Below, piece after piece: positions 1 through 9,559 of a stretch of DNA of 64,000 nt (position 1 is its first letter; every line of letters starts with the position of its first letter). A program made the translations under genes and the position numbers. Location: the NCBI RefSeq assembly GCF_002099425.1, contig NW_018343984.1:15007501-15071500 (forward strand). Direction: 5' to 3'. Source of the stretch: Phascolarctos cinereus (lineage: Eukaryota; Chordata; Mammalia; Diprotodontia; Phascolarctidae). Under the pieces are notes generated by a model. It did not search any database. It had not been told where the DNA came from and saw nothing but the letters and a program-made list of their open reading frames with translations.

Positions 1-399
1 CTCTGAAGATTATCACCTTTTTTAATCTCTTTCATTTCTCCTAAACTTATTTTGCACTTCCCTTACCCCCAACCTCAAGTCTGTCTGTCTCTTCCTGTTC
101 TCCTGGTTTGTCACCCTTGCTTTGACTCTTCCTTAATAGCCTTGACCCTAGAGTTAGCTAATTCAACTATAAATTATTCTCCATCACTACCTTTTACTCT
201 GGTTATACCTTTTCAGTCCTCAGCCCCAGAATTGCCACCAGTGCCTTCCTTCTCTGTATTCTTGAGCTACTGAAAACTCTTAGATGCCACACATTAGGTC
301 CACTAAATATTTGTGATATTTAATCTAAACTAGGTCTTAAGTATTGTGTAGTAATACAGTTAGTCTTTCTTAATGGATTCACTTCCCTCAGTGGCCATT

Positions 400-1370
400 A
401 CAGATTTTCCATTCACCGGTACCCACACATCTCTCTCAGATTTCCTTATTTGTGCTCTCTTCATAGCAACCAATGACCTCTTAACTGCTTCATCTAGTGG
501 CTCTTTCTCAATCTTCATCCATCCCTAAATCTACGTAATAGCCCTCTTTCTGGAAGATATTTCTCTTCTGAGCTCTGGTTTTTAGTCATTATATAGTCAA
601 TTAGATGGTTTAGTTATGTAGTCATTATTTGCGTTCATTGTCTGCCTCATAGATAACCCCTTAGGCATCACAAGCCCACTACCTCCAATTCATTATCTCG
701 CTCCTTAAACTGGCCCTTTCTCCCCAGATTTCTGTTTCTGTTGAGGATACCAGTGTGCCTTTCGGTGTCCTTCTTGGAGTCTTAATCCCAATCACCAACG
801 TTTACAAGTTGTCTTTGACTCTGAGCCCCCCCCCCCATATTCAGTGGTTGTTAAGGCCTGACATTTCTACCTCCATAGTATAGCTCCCTTGCATCTCCCT
901 TCCTTATTAACAGGGCCACCATCTATTTCAGGCCTTCATTATTTATCTCTGGACAAGTGCAGTAGCCTTCATAATGTTTCCTGCTTTCAGTCTGTCTTCT
1001 CTGTAATCCATCTTAGTCATGGCTGACCGTGTCACTCCCTTACCCCCAAACCTCCAATGGTTCTCAGTTGTTCTAGTTTAAAATAAAGGTTTTTTTAGCC
1101 TTTCACAGTCTGGGAAGAGAAGCATTTTATCAGCCTTATTTCACACCAGCTTCATTCATGAACTCCACATTGCAGCTAAACTGGATACCCCAATCTTCTG
1201 CTTCTATGTATTTGTATAAGCTCTTGTTCCATATTTCTGGATTCATTCCTTAACTTCATTTCAAGCTGCCATCTCAAAAGGCGGAGCCTTTTTTAGTTTT
1301 GACTTTGTATTCCTTATACTTTGGACAGAGTAGGCTTTAAATAAAGGTGCTGTATATTAAACTGAATGTA
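400..1370 (+). mobile_element. L2-type LINE fragment (ORF2 end and 3' end)
   Basis: Pyrimidine-rich plus-strand text follows the order of the L2 ORF2 C-terminal part. A 'GTGTCACTCCCTTACCCCCA' word near 1029 and 'CCTCCAATGGTTCTCAG' near 1050 match the L2 segment 'GTCACTCCTCTGCTCAAAACC...CCTCCAATGGCTCCC'. It is strongly decayed, with a C-homopolymer near 826-835. The 5' limit is uncertain, and similar text may reach back to base 1. Confidence 0.55.
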
Positions 1371-1836
1371 ACTGAATTGTTCCACATCTTGTCTGCCCAA
1401 CCCAGTTATAAAATCCTCCAAAGTAGGACCTTTTCTTATTCCCTTACTATCTCATACAGTGTTGGCACTCAACAGACAAGCCCCAATCAATGTGAGTAAC
1501 GAATTTTGTAAAGTGGGAATAATGCACCCTGTGAAGTGGTTGCAGTTATTTGAGTTTGCACTGCATATTTCCATTGAGGCAGAGGCAGTTGCCACAGTTT
1601 CTGTAATTATAACTTTGAATACTGCAAATCCAAATACATGAGATCACTTCAAGGGGGTTAATTGTTTGTACTCCTCAGGACCACAGCTGTAAATACTTGT
1701 TGACTGACAGGAGAGTAAAACCCAGTGTTTTTGCTTTGAAAATTTATGGTAAGAGAAACTTTTCTTGGATTTGCCTTTTTTAAAATATTAAAATTATGTC
1801 AAGATTATCATACCCTTTTCTACTTTTTGTCTTGCT

Positions 1837-1994
1837 TCATGCCATTTCTATGCAAATATGGATTTTCACATTTGCTAAATTAAATATCAAAGAACCAATA
1901 GGAAAGTAGTACAAGCAGCAAATTTGCATCTTGTACCACTATATAATTTGTATGCAGATTGAGTTTGGATTATCTGATTATCCAATTCCTTTGG
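1837..1994 (+). repeat. Unassigned 150-bp repeat, copy 1
   Basis: This segment is repeated at 3469-3612 in the same orientation. Shared words include CCATTTCTATGCAAATA, TTTTCACATTTGCTAAATTA, AATTTGTATGCAGATTGA and TTGGATTATCTGATTATCCA. Similarity stops at both sides, so this is a bounded unit and not part of a longer duplication. I do not recognise the family. No terminal inverted repeat or A-tail is obvious. Confidence 0.7.
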
Positions 1995-2449
1995 GAAGCC
2001 TTTGCCATCTGGAGGAAGTCTTCGGTTTCTGGGTTGTGGCCATTCAGTTGTCTTGGGCCTTATTCAGTTGTATTCTAGGGCCTCTTCCCATGCCACTTCT
2101 GAATTGCTCTCTTGGACATGGGATATAACAACTTGGAAGCCAGCTAGAGGATGCCCTTTAGCATTGACCTTAATTGTTAAAACTTCCCATTAAATAATGA
2201 ACAAGGGTTTGGGCTAAGTGTCTGTGGCCTATGGAACATTCATTATTCATGAAAGTTGTCCCTTCATTAATGCACGCAACTAGAAGTTAAATGAGGCTGC
2301 GTTGTGTCAAGGCAGAATTTGTCTAAAGGAATTTGTACAAGTGCTGGGGGGACAAATGTCATGCCAGGCACATTGTGGTTTGTCTTTACCTGGCCTCCCT
2401 TCTTTGGATGATGTCAGACGCTGGCCATACTCTGAGTAGGTCTAGGGTT

Positions 2450-3150
2450 TGCTCTAGGGATTCTTCGCTGTCTCACCTTCCATCTTTTCACTTCTCTCTA
2501 CTCACCTAGTCAAGCCTTCAATACCTCTCACTTGGACTAGGACAAGTTTCCATAGTGGTCCCCTCACCCCCTGTCTCTCAGTTCTCTAATGCATCCTTCA
2601 TTAAGCTGCTGAATCGATGTTCTTAAGCACAGCTCTGACCATATCACTCCTGTGCTCAAGCATGTTCAATGGCTTCCAGTTATCTACAGGATAAAATACA
2701 GCTCCTCCTATTTGGTTGTTAAAGTCCCTCTCTGTGTGGCCTGGAAATCCTTCTCAGGTTATTTACACATTGCTCTGCCCTTCACATGCACCACATTCTA
2801 GCCAAGTGGCGTACTGGTCCACTTGCTGTTTCTGCGTATCTCTGGTGTTCTGTCTCTTGTATCACTGCTTTTACATAGAATGTGCCCTGCACTTATGTGA
2901 GTGCATCCTTCCTTCTAAGCTTCCTTCAAGGACCCATCCTCCACAAAGCTTCCCTTCGCTCTCCTCCATTATCTTGTGTTTACCTACCTGTGTTTCTGCT
3001 GCTTCCCTCTGATAGGATATAAGTTCTCTGAGGGCAGGGCTAGTGTTTTGTTTCATTTTCCTATCCTCAGGGTATATAGCACATTCCCTCACCTAGAAAG
3101 GCAGGTGCTTAGGGTGTTCCTTGAAGGTTTACCTTGGCTTATCTTGGACA
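2450..3150 (+). mobile_element. L2/L3-type LINE, ORF2 C-terminus and 3' end
   Basis: The order of words follows the L2 3' region on the plus strand: 'CTGACCATATCACTCCTGTG', 'CAATGGCTTCCAGTTATC', 'AGTCCCTCTCTGTGTGGCC' and 'AAGTTCTCTGAGGGCAGGGC', then 'GTATATAGCACATTCCCTCA' just before the end. It is old: all frames are interrupted, so the 98-codon frame at 2716-3012 has no significance. Confidence 0.65.
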
Positions 3151-3468
3151 CAGTCATCATTTACAATAATTTCGTTAATATTACCAACACATTCTTCTGA
3201 ATAGTGACATCCTGAGTTAGACTGTTAGCTGATGTTCTTCTTGACACGTCGTGTTCCTCTAACACTCATTTCACTTATTCCTGTTACCCTCATTTTGTCT
3301 AGTGTTTGCAGAAGCAGTGATAACATTACTAGATGTACTTAAGTCTTCCACTCCCAAAGCGATCTGTCCTACTTTATATGGGCCCAAATCCCCCTAGGAA
3401 GTCCCACCTGAGTTCCCTTGATGTTCTTAAGACCAGGAGTTATTTGTAGACAGGCTGGAACATGTCTG

Positions 3469-3612
3469 TCATACCATTTCTATGCAAATACAAATTTTCA
3501 CATTTGCTAAATTAAATTTCAGATGACAAGTAGGAAAGTATTATGTGACAGTGAGCATCTTGTATAACCATGTAATTTGTATGCAGATTGATTTTGGATT
3601 ATCTGATTATCC
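3469..3612 (+). repeat. Unassigned 150-bp repeat, copy 2
   Basis: Second copy of the 1837-1994 repeat, same orientation, about 1.63 kb downstream. It differs by scattered substitutions and a short deletion in the middle, so the pair is old. The L2 copy at 2450-3150 lies between the two. Confidence 0.7.
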
Positions 3613-4028
3613 ACTTCCTGGGCTGCTATGACTTGTCGTAGCTCTCTCTTCCCACCAGGAGTATAAGATACGATGGTGTCTGAAAACAGTAGAGACTTTT
3701 AAAACTCATGGAGTTGGCTGTGAAAGCTAAGAAGATAACTTAGACTGTGTTGTCTAATTAAGTTGTAAGCAGGACCTTGTCTGTTTAGGTGAAAAACCCC
3801 ATGTGAAGGAAAGCTTTTGACCTGTCAGAAGTTCTGGCCTCATGTCCAGCGTGGAAGGAACTTGATCATAAGTTCCTTGAATATAAGATTCATAACATGG
3901 ATCTTATTTGTACCTTGATCATCTAACACATTGTCTGGTAACAAGGTCCTATGTACTCATCTCAGACCTAGACAAATCTAACCAAAAGATAAAAAAAAAT
4001 AGCTAAAAGACTTGAATAGAATTTTAGG

Positions 4029-4169
4029 CATTAGATATAACACCTCTGGTAAATTATGGGAATGAATAGGAAAGGAAAGGAGTATGTGTGTGTTTTTGTG
4101 TGCGTGTGTGCCCTTATGTTGTTTCCCTTTCTTTTCCCATAATTCACCTGAGAGCTATTATATCTAATG
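4029..4169. mobile_element. Hairpin (MITE-like) element with 50-bp inverted arms
   Basis: The left arm beginning CATTAGATATAA (4029) and containing AAATTATGGGAA is the near-exact reverse complement of the right arm ending TTATATCTAATG (4169) and containing TTCCCATAATT. The arms are about 50 bp each, weakly extendable to about 65 bp. The loop of about 40 bp holds an impure (GT)n. A non-autonomous DNA transposon is the simplest reading. I cannot name the family, and no target duplication is obvious. Confidence 0.65.
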
Positions 4170-4255
4170 ATTCAAACTCAAATCCTTAAGTTTATGTATA
4201 GATCTATATTATACATACATATGTACACATACATTTATGTATATATAATAGTGTA

Positions 4256-4277
4256 TACACACACACACACACACACA
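4256..4277. repeat. (AC)n microsatellite
   Basis: Eleven near-perfect AC dinucleotides following an AT-rich, ATACAT-type low-complexity stretch from 4190. A second impure (GT)n lies at 4083-4112 inside the hairpin loop. Confidence 0.9.
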
Positions 4278-4279
4278 AA

Positions 4280-5990
4280 TTGTCCATGTTCCAATGCATA
4301 AAAATCTCATAAACACATGCAGAAAAACAGAAGTATTAAATGAAAACTTGGTTCACCTCATTGCATGAAAATTATATTTCATCAAAGGCCTTAGACATAA
4401 GAATTAAAAATTAAGTAGATACTAAGTAACATAATCCTAAAGAATTTGTGGGTCAAAGAACAAATCATAGAAACAATAAAATTTTCACCAAGAAAATGAC
4501 AATGAGACAACATTCCAAACTTCTGTGATGCAGCTGAAATAGACCAAAAGGTCAGGGTGAAATAAGCAAAATCATTCCTTAGAACTCTGATCCACAGAAT
4601 TCCCACCTTTCTGGGCCAGTGTTAATGATTATTCCACTACCATTCCCATCCTCTTAATTTACATTCTGTCACTTCCCATTGGGAACAGAAAACACCTACA
4701 TTCCAGCCACTCTTAAGATTCTCTCCCTGTCATAAAAACAGCCAAGTCCAACTTACTGACAAGTAAAGGTCATTTGGTTGGATGGAATGGAGAAGGGAGA
4801 AAAAGAGTAGGGAAGAGAAGCCCTCTGTTGCCAAGGGGAGAGAAGGCTCCCCTGGGCTTACTGCCAAAATTTCAGCAGCCCCTCCTCCGTCAAATGAGAG
4901 ACCACTGCTCAGATTCCACTGCTGAAAATCAAGCTCATGTTGATGCTTCTCGAAGACTTGCTGTATCCTGTCCTTCTTGTAGAGATGATAGCAGATCCAA
5001 GGATGTGGCCCTTTGTGGTTGAAGCCTAGTGAGGCTCAGCTCTATAATCCCATCCACTGCCTTGAGGAGGGGTAGCAGTGGGAATTGGATAAGAAAAGAA
5101 GGGAGGTTGTTGAATATTGAGCCTAAATCTGCTTAGACCCTGAATGGAAGGGACAGTCTCCTTTACTTACCAAGGTTTGGGGAACTGCAGGTAGGTTGGC
5201 CCTCGGGTAGCTTAGAAGGCTTTCTGCTTAACTGCCCAAATTTGCTCCACCTTCTGAGCTACCTGAGAATCATACATTCTACTTCTTCCAGTTTTTGTAA
5301 CTGTTGGAAGGTTGGGTAGGTCTACTGTGATGTGTATGGACTGAGTGAGGGTGCTGTATATTAAATTTAAAGTAAAGCTTAATTTCTTCTTTTTCTTCTC
5401 TTTTAGATAAAATTGTGAATGTACATGTCCTTCTCCCCCACTGTGGAGCTCATGAGGAGATGGGAGAAGGACAGGGAAAAAGGCCTCTTGCAAAAAGTAA
5501 TTTGAGCCTAGTCCTAAAGGAATTGATGGAAGCCAAAGCTATATTAAGGTCACATGAAGAGACACCTTCTGTTTGGTGTGGCACCCTACCTCTGTTGTGT
5601 GGCCAAATACCCAGGAAGAAGTAAACAGTTTAAAAAAATTATTTTTTGTCTGTAACATCGCCTTTGTGTCTGGATGTGTCCAGTCATCCCTTATGACAAA
5701 GAGTAAAAAACACCTGGTGATGTATGGATTGTTCTGAAACCCTAGTCCTCCACCTCTGCAAAGAGTGGTGGAGGTGCCTTTTCTCCTTTTTGGTTCTTTC
5801 TGCTAAGATTCTTACAGTCATTTCGTCCTTGTGCTGTTGGTCTTGCAAAACTAGCTTCTAAGGTGATGATAAACATCCTAAACCTGCAAACACTTTTATT
5901 TTTCCTCGAAGCTTTTCAGCAACGACAGTGTACAGTTTATTAAACCTATAATAATTAAAGCTGGAGTTTAACATTGCAAGGGGGTTTTTA
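4280..5990. other. Single-copy-looking DNA, no gene
   Basis: No consistent open frame, splice-flanked exon or recognisable repeat except a possible L1-related minus-strand scrap near 5690-5870. That scrap has a 'CCACCTCTGCAAAGAG' word resembling the one at 14130 and 20080. The 93-codon minus frame at 5212-5493 has no family resemblance. Confidence 0.5.
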
Positions 5991-6016
5991 GCTGAGGGAA
6001 GTCTGAAAGCATTCGT

Positions 6017-6134
6017 TACCTTTGAAGCTCAGGTTTCTCTGCTCACTAGCTGAAGTCGAAACACATTCTAGGGCATACCTTTGAAGCTCAGGTTTCTCTT
6101 CAGGAGCTGATATTGCCACACGTTCTTGGTTGGA
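6017..6134 (+). repeat. Local tandem duplication, 59-bp period, two copies
   Basis: The 24-base run starting TACCTTTGAAGCTCAGG is identical at 6017 and 6076. The remainder of each unit (AGCTGA then ...CACA(T/C)(T/G)TTCT) is alike but diverged. It is a direct tandem duplication in otherwise single-copy sequence, not a transposon. Confidence 0.75.
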
Positions 6135-6694
6135 AACTCTCCTGGTAGTAGTTGGAGATTGAGAACTTGTCAGTCATTGTAGCAGCTGCCTTAGACAGCA
6201 TTGATATTTAAATAGGAGAAAGTGATCTGTTCAGAATTTAAAAGTTGTTACCCTGGCAGAGGGACTTGCTATCTCGTCTTTTATCTTTGCCATTGAAGTG
6301 ATCTATCTGGCTGCTTATTCCCATGAGTTAGGAGGACGAGCTGCTTGTTGGAAAGCCTTCATTAGGATAACGATGAATGTTCCTAACAGTACGTAGGTTG
6401 GAGAGACAAGATGAAAGCATTCTGAAACCATTAGGTCTGGATAGATTTAATTAAAATAGACTCTCCTTAATTAAAACCTAGAAAGATAATATTTGAACTT
6501 TATAAAGTAAGAAAAGGCAAAATAGCATTATTTTTGTCATTTATTGCCCAATGAATAACATTTCAAAATTGCCTCAAGAAAAGGACCTTCCTTTTGTTAG
6601 TTTAGCATCTTGTTTCTGCCTTCACCTTTAGGAGTCCTTGGAGGATTTTTTGTCTACAAAGATGTTACTTTTTCTGGAATATCTCTATGTGCAT

Positions 6695-6765
6695 GCACAC
6701 ATGTGTATATATACATGTATGTATACATATTAATACAAATGTGTATATGTGTGTACACACACGCA
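6695..6765. repeat. TG/CA/TA low-complexity tract
   Basis: Impure alternating purine-pyrimidine run (CACATGTGTATATATACATG, then GTGTATATGTGTGTACACAC). It produces the spurious 70-codon frame at 6610-6822. Confidence 0.8.
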
Positions 6766-7399
6766 CCCCTTTTTCCTCCTCTTGGTCCTTTTTTTCTTCC
6801 ACTTTATCCTCACAAAACATAGGATTGTAATCTAGTGCTGCTAAGCAATTTTGAGGTCAACTAAAAAATTATTAATTTTGTGGGGTTTTTCCACATAGAT
6901 TCCTTCTTATAAGGATTATTATAATAATTCAATCCCTGTTAGGCATAATTATCCATAGCTTAAATAGGAAACCTGGGTTGGAAACCTGATTTCTAGTGCT
7001 AATTGTTTCTGTCACCAGACAATGTGGATTTACAAGAGGGAATTTTCTCAGTTCATTTGGTATGCCTTTGGAAGCTAAAGCCTTCTGTTCAGGAAGCCTT
7101 TTGTGGGGAAAATGACTGTTTGCCACCCACTCTCAATTTGTGCTGCTTTGAATATTAACACACGCTTTGAGATAGCTTGGTATTGAGTGTGGCCTTGCCT
7201 CTGGTTAATTTGTGGCCTTTGTCTGACCGTTTTGGTTTAGGAGTCACGCCCATGTCATGTTTATAATTTCAAATCCTGAAATAACATATCTATTATGGTA
7301 ATATTTACAGGTAGAGAATTCTGATTCATTGATCATCTGTACACATCAAATATCTGGAATATAAAGGATAGCCTTTGACAACATGTAAGGGATCTGGAC

Positions 7400-7510
7400 C
7401 ATTCCCTTACTTTTCAAGAGAGGATGATGGAGGCTCAGAGAGGTGTCAAACAGTGGCAGAGCCGAACTCCTCTGTCACAAGAGCCAGTGTTTCTTTCCAG
7501 TGGACCACAT
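7400..7510 (-). mobile_element. MIR-type SINE fragment
   Basis: The words 'GGAGGCTCAGAGAGGTG', 'CAGTGGCAGAGCCGAACTC' and 'AGAGCCAGTG' follow the reverse complement of the MIR core and tRNA-related head. Heavily decayed. Confidence 0.55.
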
Positions 7511-7669
7511 AGTGGGACGTGCCCATTTCTTGGGGCTGTCATACAAATCAGTACTGTCTCGTGTGCACAGACTTTTAAGAAAACAGTTGAATGGAAAGGA
7601 AGGCAAGGTTGTGGGGAGTCTTATGTCACATTTGGAGGTGGTCACATGCCTTCCTCATGACAGCCCAGT

Positions 7670-7780
7670 TGAATAGGATTACTACGTCCATTTTACAGAG
7701 GGCTTTGAGAAGTTAAGTGACTGGCTTCATGTTGACATAGTTGCTGTTTATGGGGCCTAGTGCTCTGTTCACCACAGAAC
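7670..7780 (-). mobile_element. MIR-type SINE fragment
   Basis: 'GTCCATTTTACAGAGGG...GAAGTTAAGTGACTGG...GGGGCCTAGTGCTCTGTTCACCAC' is the antisense MIR order from core to head. Confidence 0.6.
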
Positions 7781-7814
7781 ACTTTCTGGCTTATAGTGAA
7801 CCTCAGAGGAGGTG

Positions 7815-8290
7815 GTTCCCAAGTGATGGTGGAAGAGTAATAGGGAGTGACTTTACTGAGTGAGAGGATGAAGGCTCTTGAGGTGGCAGTAGAAGGAATG
7901 GAGAATATGCCATGTCTTCCTCTCTGTTGTCGTAAGGGGCATTGGAGAAGGAGCAGCCTGGCATAGGGAGAGAGGATGGACGGGGATAATTTATCTTCTG
8001 GAAGAGCCAGGTTTCCATGAGAGCAAGAAGATGGAAGTAGTGCAAGAGATCTGGGATGAATGGAAATTTGTTAATGATACATTAGGGACAGAGCAGTTTT
8101 GGGAAGCACAATAGAAAGGGAAGGACCTAGAGGAAAAGCAACAACAGAATGGTGGGATTGAGCTGGTTGGAGACGACAAGTGTGCTAGAGGTAGCAGGGG
8201 AAGGTGTTGTTTATCCCTTTGGGAGGCTGACTCTAAGTGATGTGAATTTGTTGGGTACAGAATTAAGGAAATCCTAGCTGATGGGGGCCC
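7815..8290 (-). mobile_element. Probable 5' part of an L2-type LINE
   Basis: This purine-rich plus-strand text resembles the far (5') portion of the minus-strand L2 at 55920-57900. 'GAGAGCAAGAAGATGGAAG' and 'GGAAGCACAATAGAAAGGGA' occur here in the same relative order. Open minus-strand frames of 80 and 101 codons lack a recognisable domain. The assignment is tentative. Confidence 0.4.
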
Positions 8291-8346
8291 CAGCATCTTT
8301 CAGGATTGGGCCCTTTCTAGAGTTTGTCAGTGGTGAGTAGTGGGTA

Positions 8347-8583
8347 GTTCTGGTTTAGTGGATAGAATGCTAGGCCTGGAGTCAGGCAGACTTGAGTTCA
8401 AATGTGGCCTTAGACACTTAGCTGTATGACCCTGAGCAAGTCACTGAACCCTATTTGCCTCATTTTCCTCATCTGTAAAGTGAGCTGGAGAAGCAAGTGG
8501 CAAACCACTCCTGTATCTTTAACAAGAAAACCCCAAATGGGGTCATTGATAGTTGGACAGGACTGAAAAACAACCGAATGGTA
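8347..8583 (+). mobile_element. Marsupial tRNA-CORE SINE, long form
   Basis: Order on the plus strand: head 'TTTAGTGGATAGAATGCTAG', B-box region 'TTGAGTTCAAATGTGGCC', core 'GACCCTGAGCAAGTCACTG', 'TCCTCATCTGTAAAGTGAGC', then the marsupial tail 'GGCAAACCACTCCTGTATC...ACCCCAAATGGGGTC' ending 'TTGGACAGGACTGAAAAAC'. Near full length (about 237 bp). This is the MAR1/WSINE-like type. Confidence 0.85.
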
Positions 8584-8782
8584 GCAAAGTCAGCAGCTTT
8601 AACCAGAGCTTCCAGGCAGTTTGTATTCAAATGTCCAAATGATTCTGCCTTGTAACTAGCTGTTGCATAAGTCCACTTCTTGTCATTCCTTTTCTTAATG
8701 CTTCCTGCCCTTTTATGAATTTGCAGTGCCCAGGTAGAGTATGGCACTAGCTTCTGAGTGGTTGTGTTTACCTCTTACTCTT

Positions 8783-8939
8783 TTTTTTTTTTAAATTATT
8801 CTGGCTAGGCAATGGGATTAAGTAACTTGCCCAGGGTCACACAGCTAGTAAGCATTATGTCTGAGGCCAGATTTGAACTCAGGTCTTCCTGACTCCAGGG
8901 CCGGTGCTCTGTCCACTGCGCCACCTAGCAGCCCTGACT
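8783..8939 (-). mobile_element. A-tailed tRNA-derived SINE with target duplication
   Basis: Antisense copy: T-rich end (A-tail), 'CTTGCCCAGGGTCACACAGC', 'GAACTCAGGTCTTCCTGACT' and 'CACTGCGCCACCTAGCAGCC'. The decamer TCTTACTCTT lies at 8773-8782 and again at 8940-8949, giving a target duplication and hence L1-type retroposition. Little divergence, so relatively young. Confidence 0.88.
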
Positions 8940-9419
8940 TCTTACTCTTCTCCACTGTTCTTTGCCCCCAAACCATTCTTCATGTTGTCGGCAGATTTAA
9001 CACTCACCCATAAATTTTATCAAATTTTGGACTCTTTTTTTGATGACTTTTGTTATAAAAATTTTTTTAAAGGGAAATACAATAGCTAAATATTCATTAG
9101 CAATTGAATATAGCCATTTGCTCTAATAATTTTTCTTTCCTATGTGGTTGCATTATTTATTAACCATCAGCCACTCTGCTTGCTTTGGCCTCCCCCAGAA
9201 AAAGCTCATCCCCTGAAATGTCATCATCTTAGAGATTCATCAGCTTTGGTACTCAAGCCTTGCCTCTTGGCCTCTGATTGCAGGGTGGAGCAGTGAACAC
9301 CTTCCAAGGCCTCCCTTCAGAGGGCTCAGTCTTTTCTAGCTCCCTGCATTTACTATCAGCTGCTCTGCTCAACTTCTATTCCACAAATATCGTGCCCCCC
9401 AGCCTCCCCAGCCTCTTTT

Positions 9420-9545
9420 CAGCTTCCTTTAGTGTGTTCTGCCATTTGATTGTAAGCTTCTTGAGGGCAGGGACTGTGTTTTTCTTGTTTGTCGCTCCTA
9501 TGCTTAGCACTGTGCCTGGCCCAAATAAATATGTATTTACTATGT
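9420..9545 (+). mobile_element. L2 3' end
   Basis: 'TTGTAAGCTTCTTGAGGGCA', 'GGGACTGTG', 'GCTTAGCACTGTGCCTGGC' and 'AATAAATATGTATTTA' are the canonical L2 3' terminus in order. Confidence 0.8.
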
Positions 9546-9559
9546 GATGTACCAATTAT

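Noticed and set aside
1346-5365. GGTGCTGTATATTAAA shared by 1346 and 5348
   Set aside because: A 16-base match between two A/T-rich sites is expected about once at this window size; the flanks do not align.
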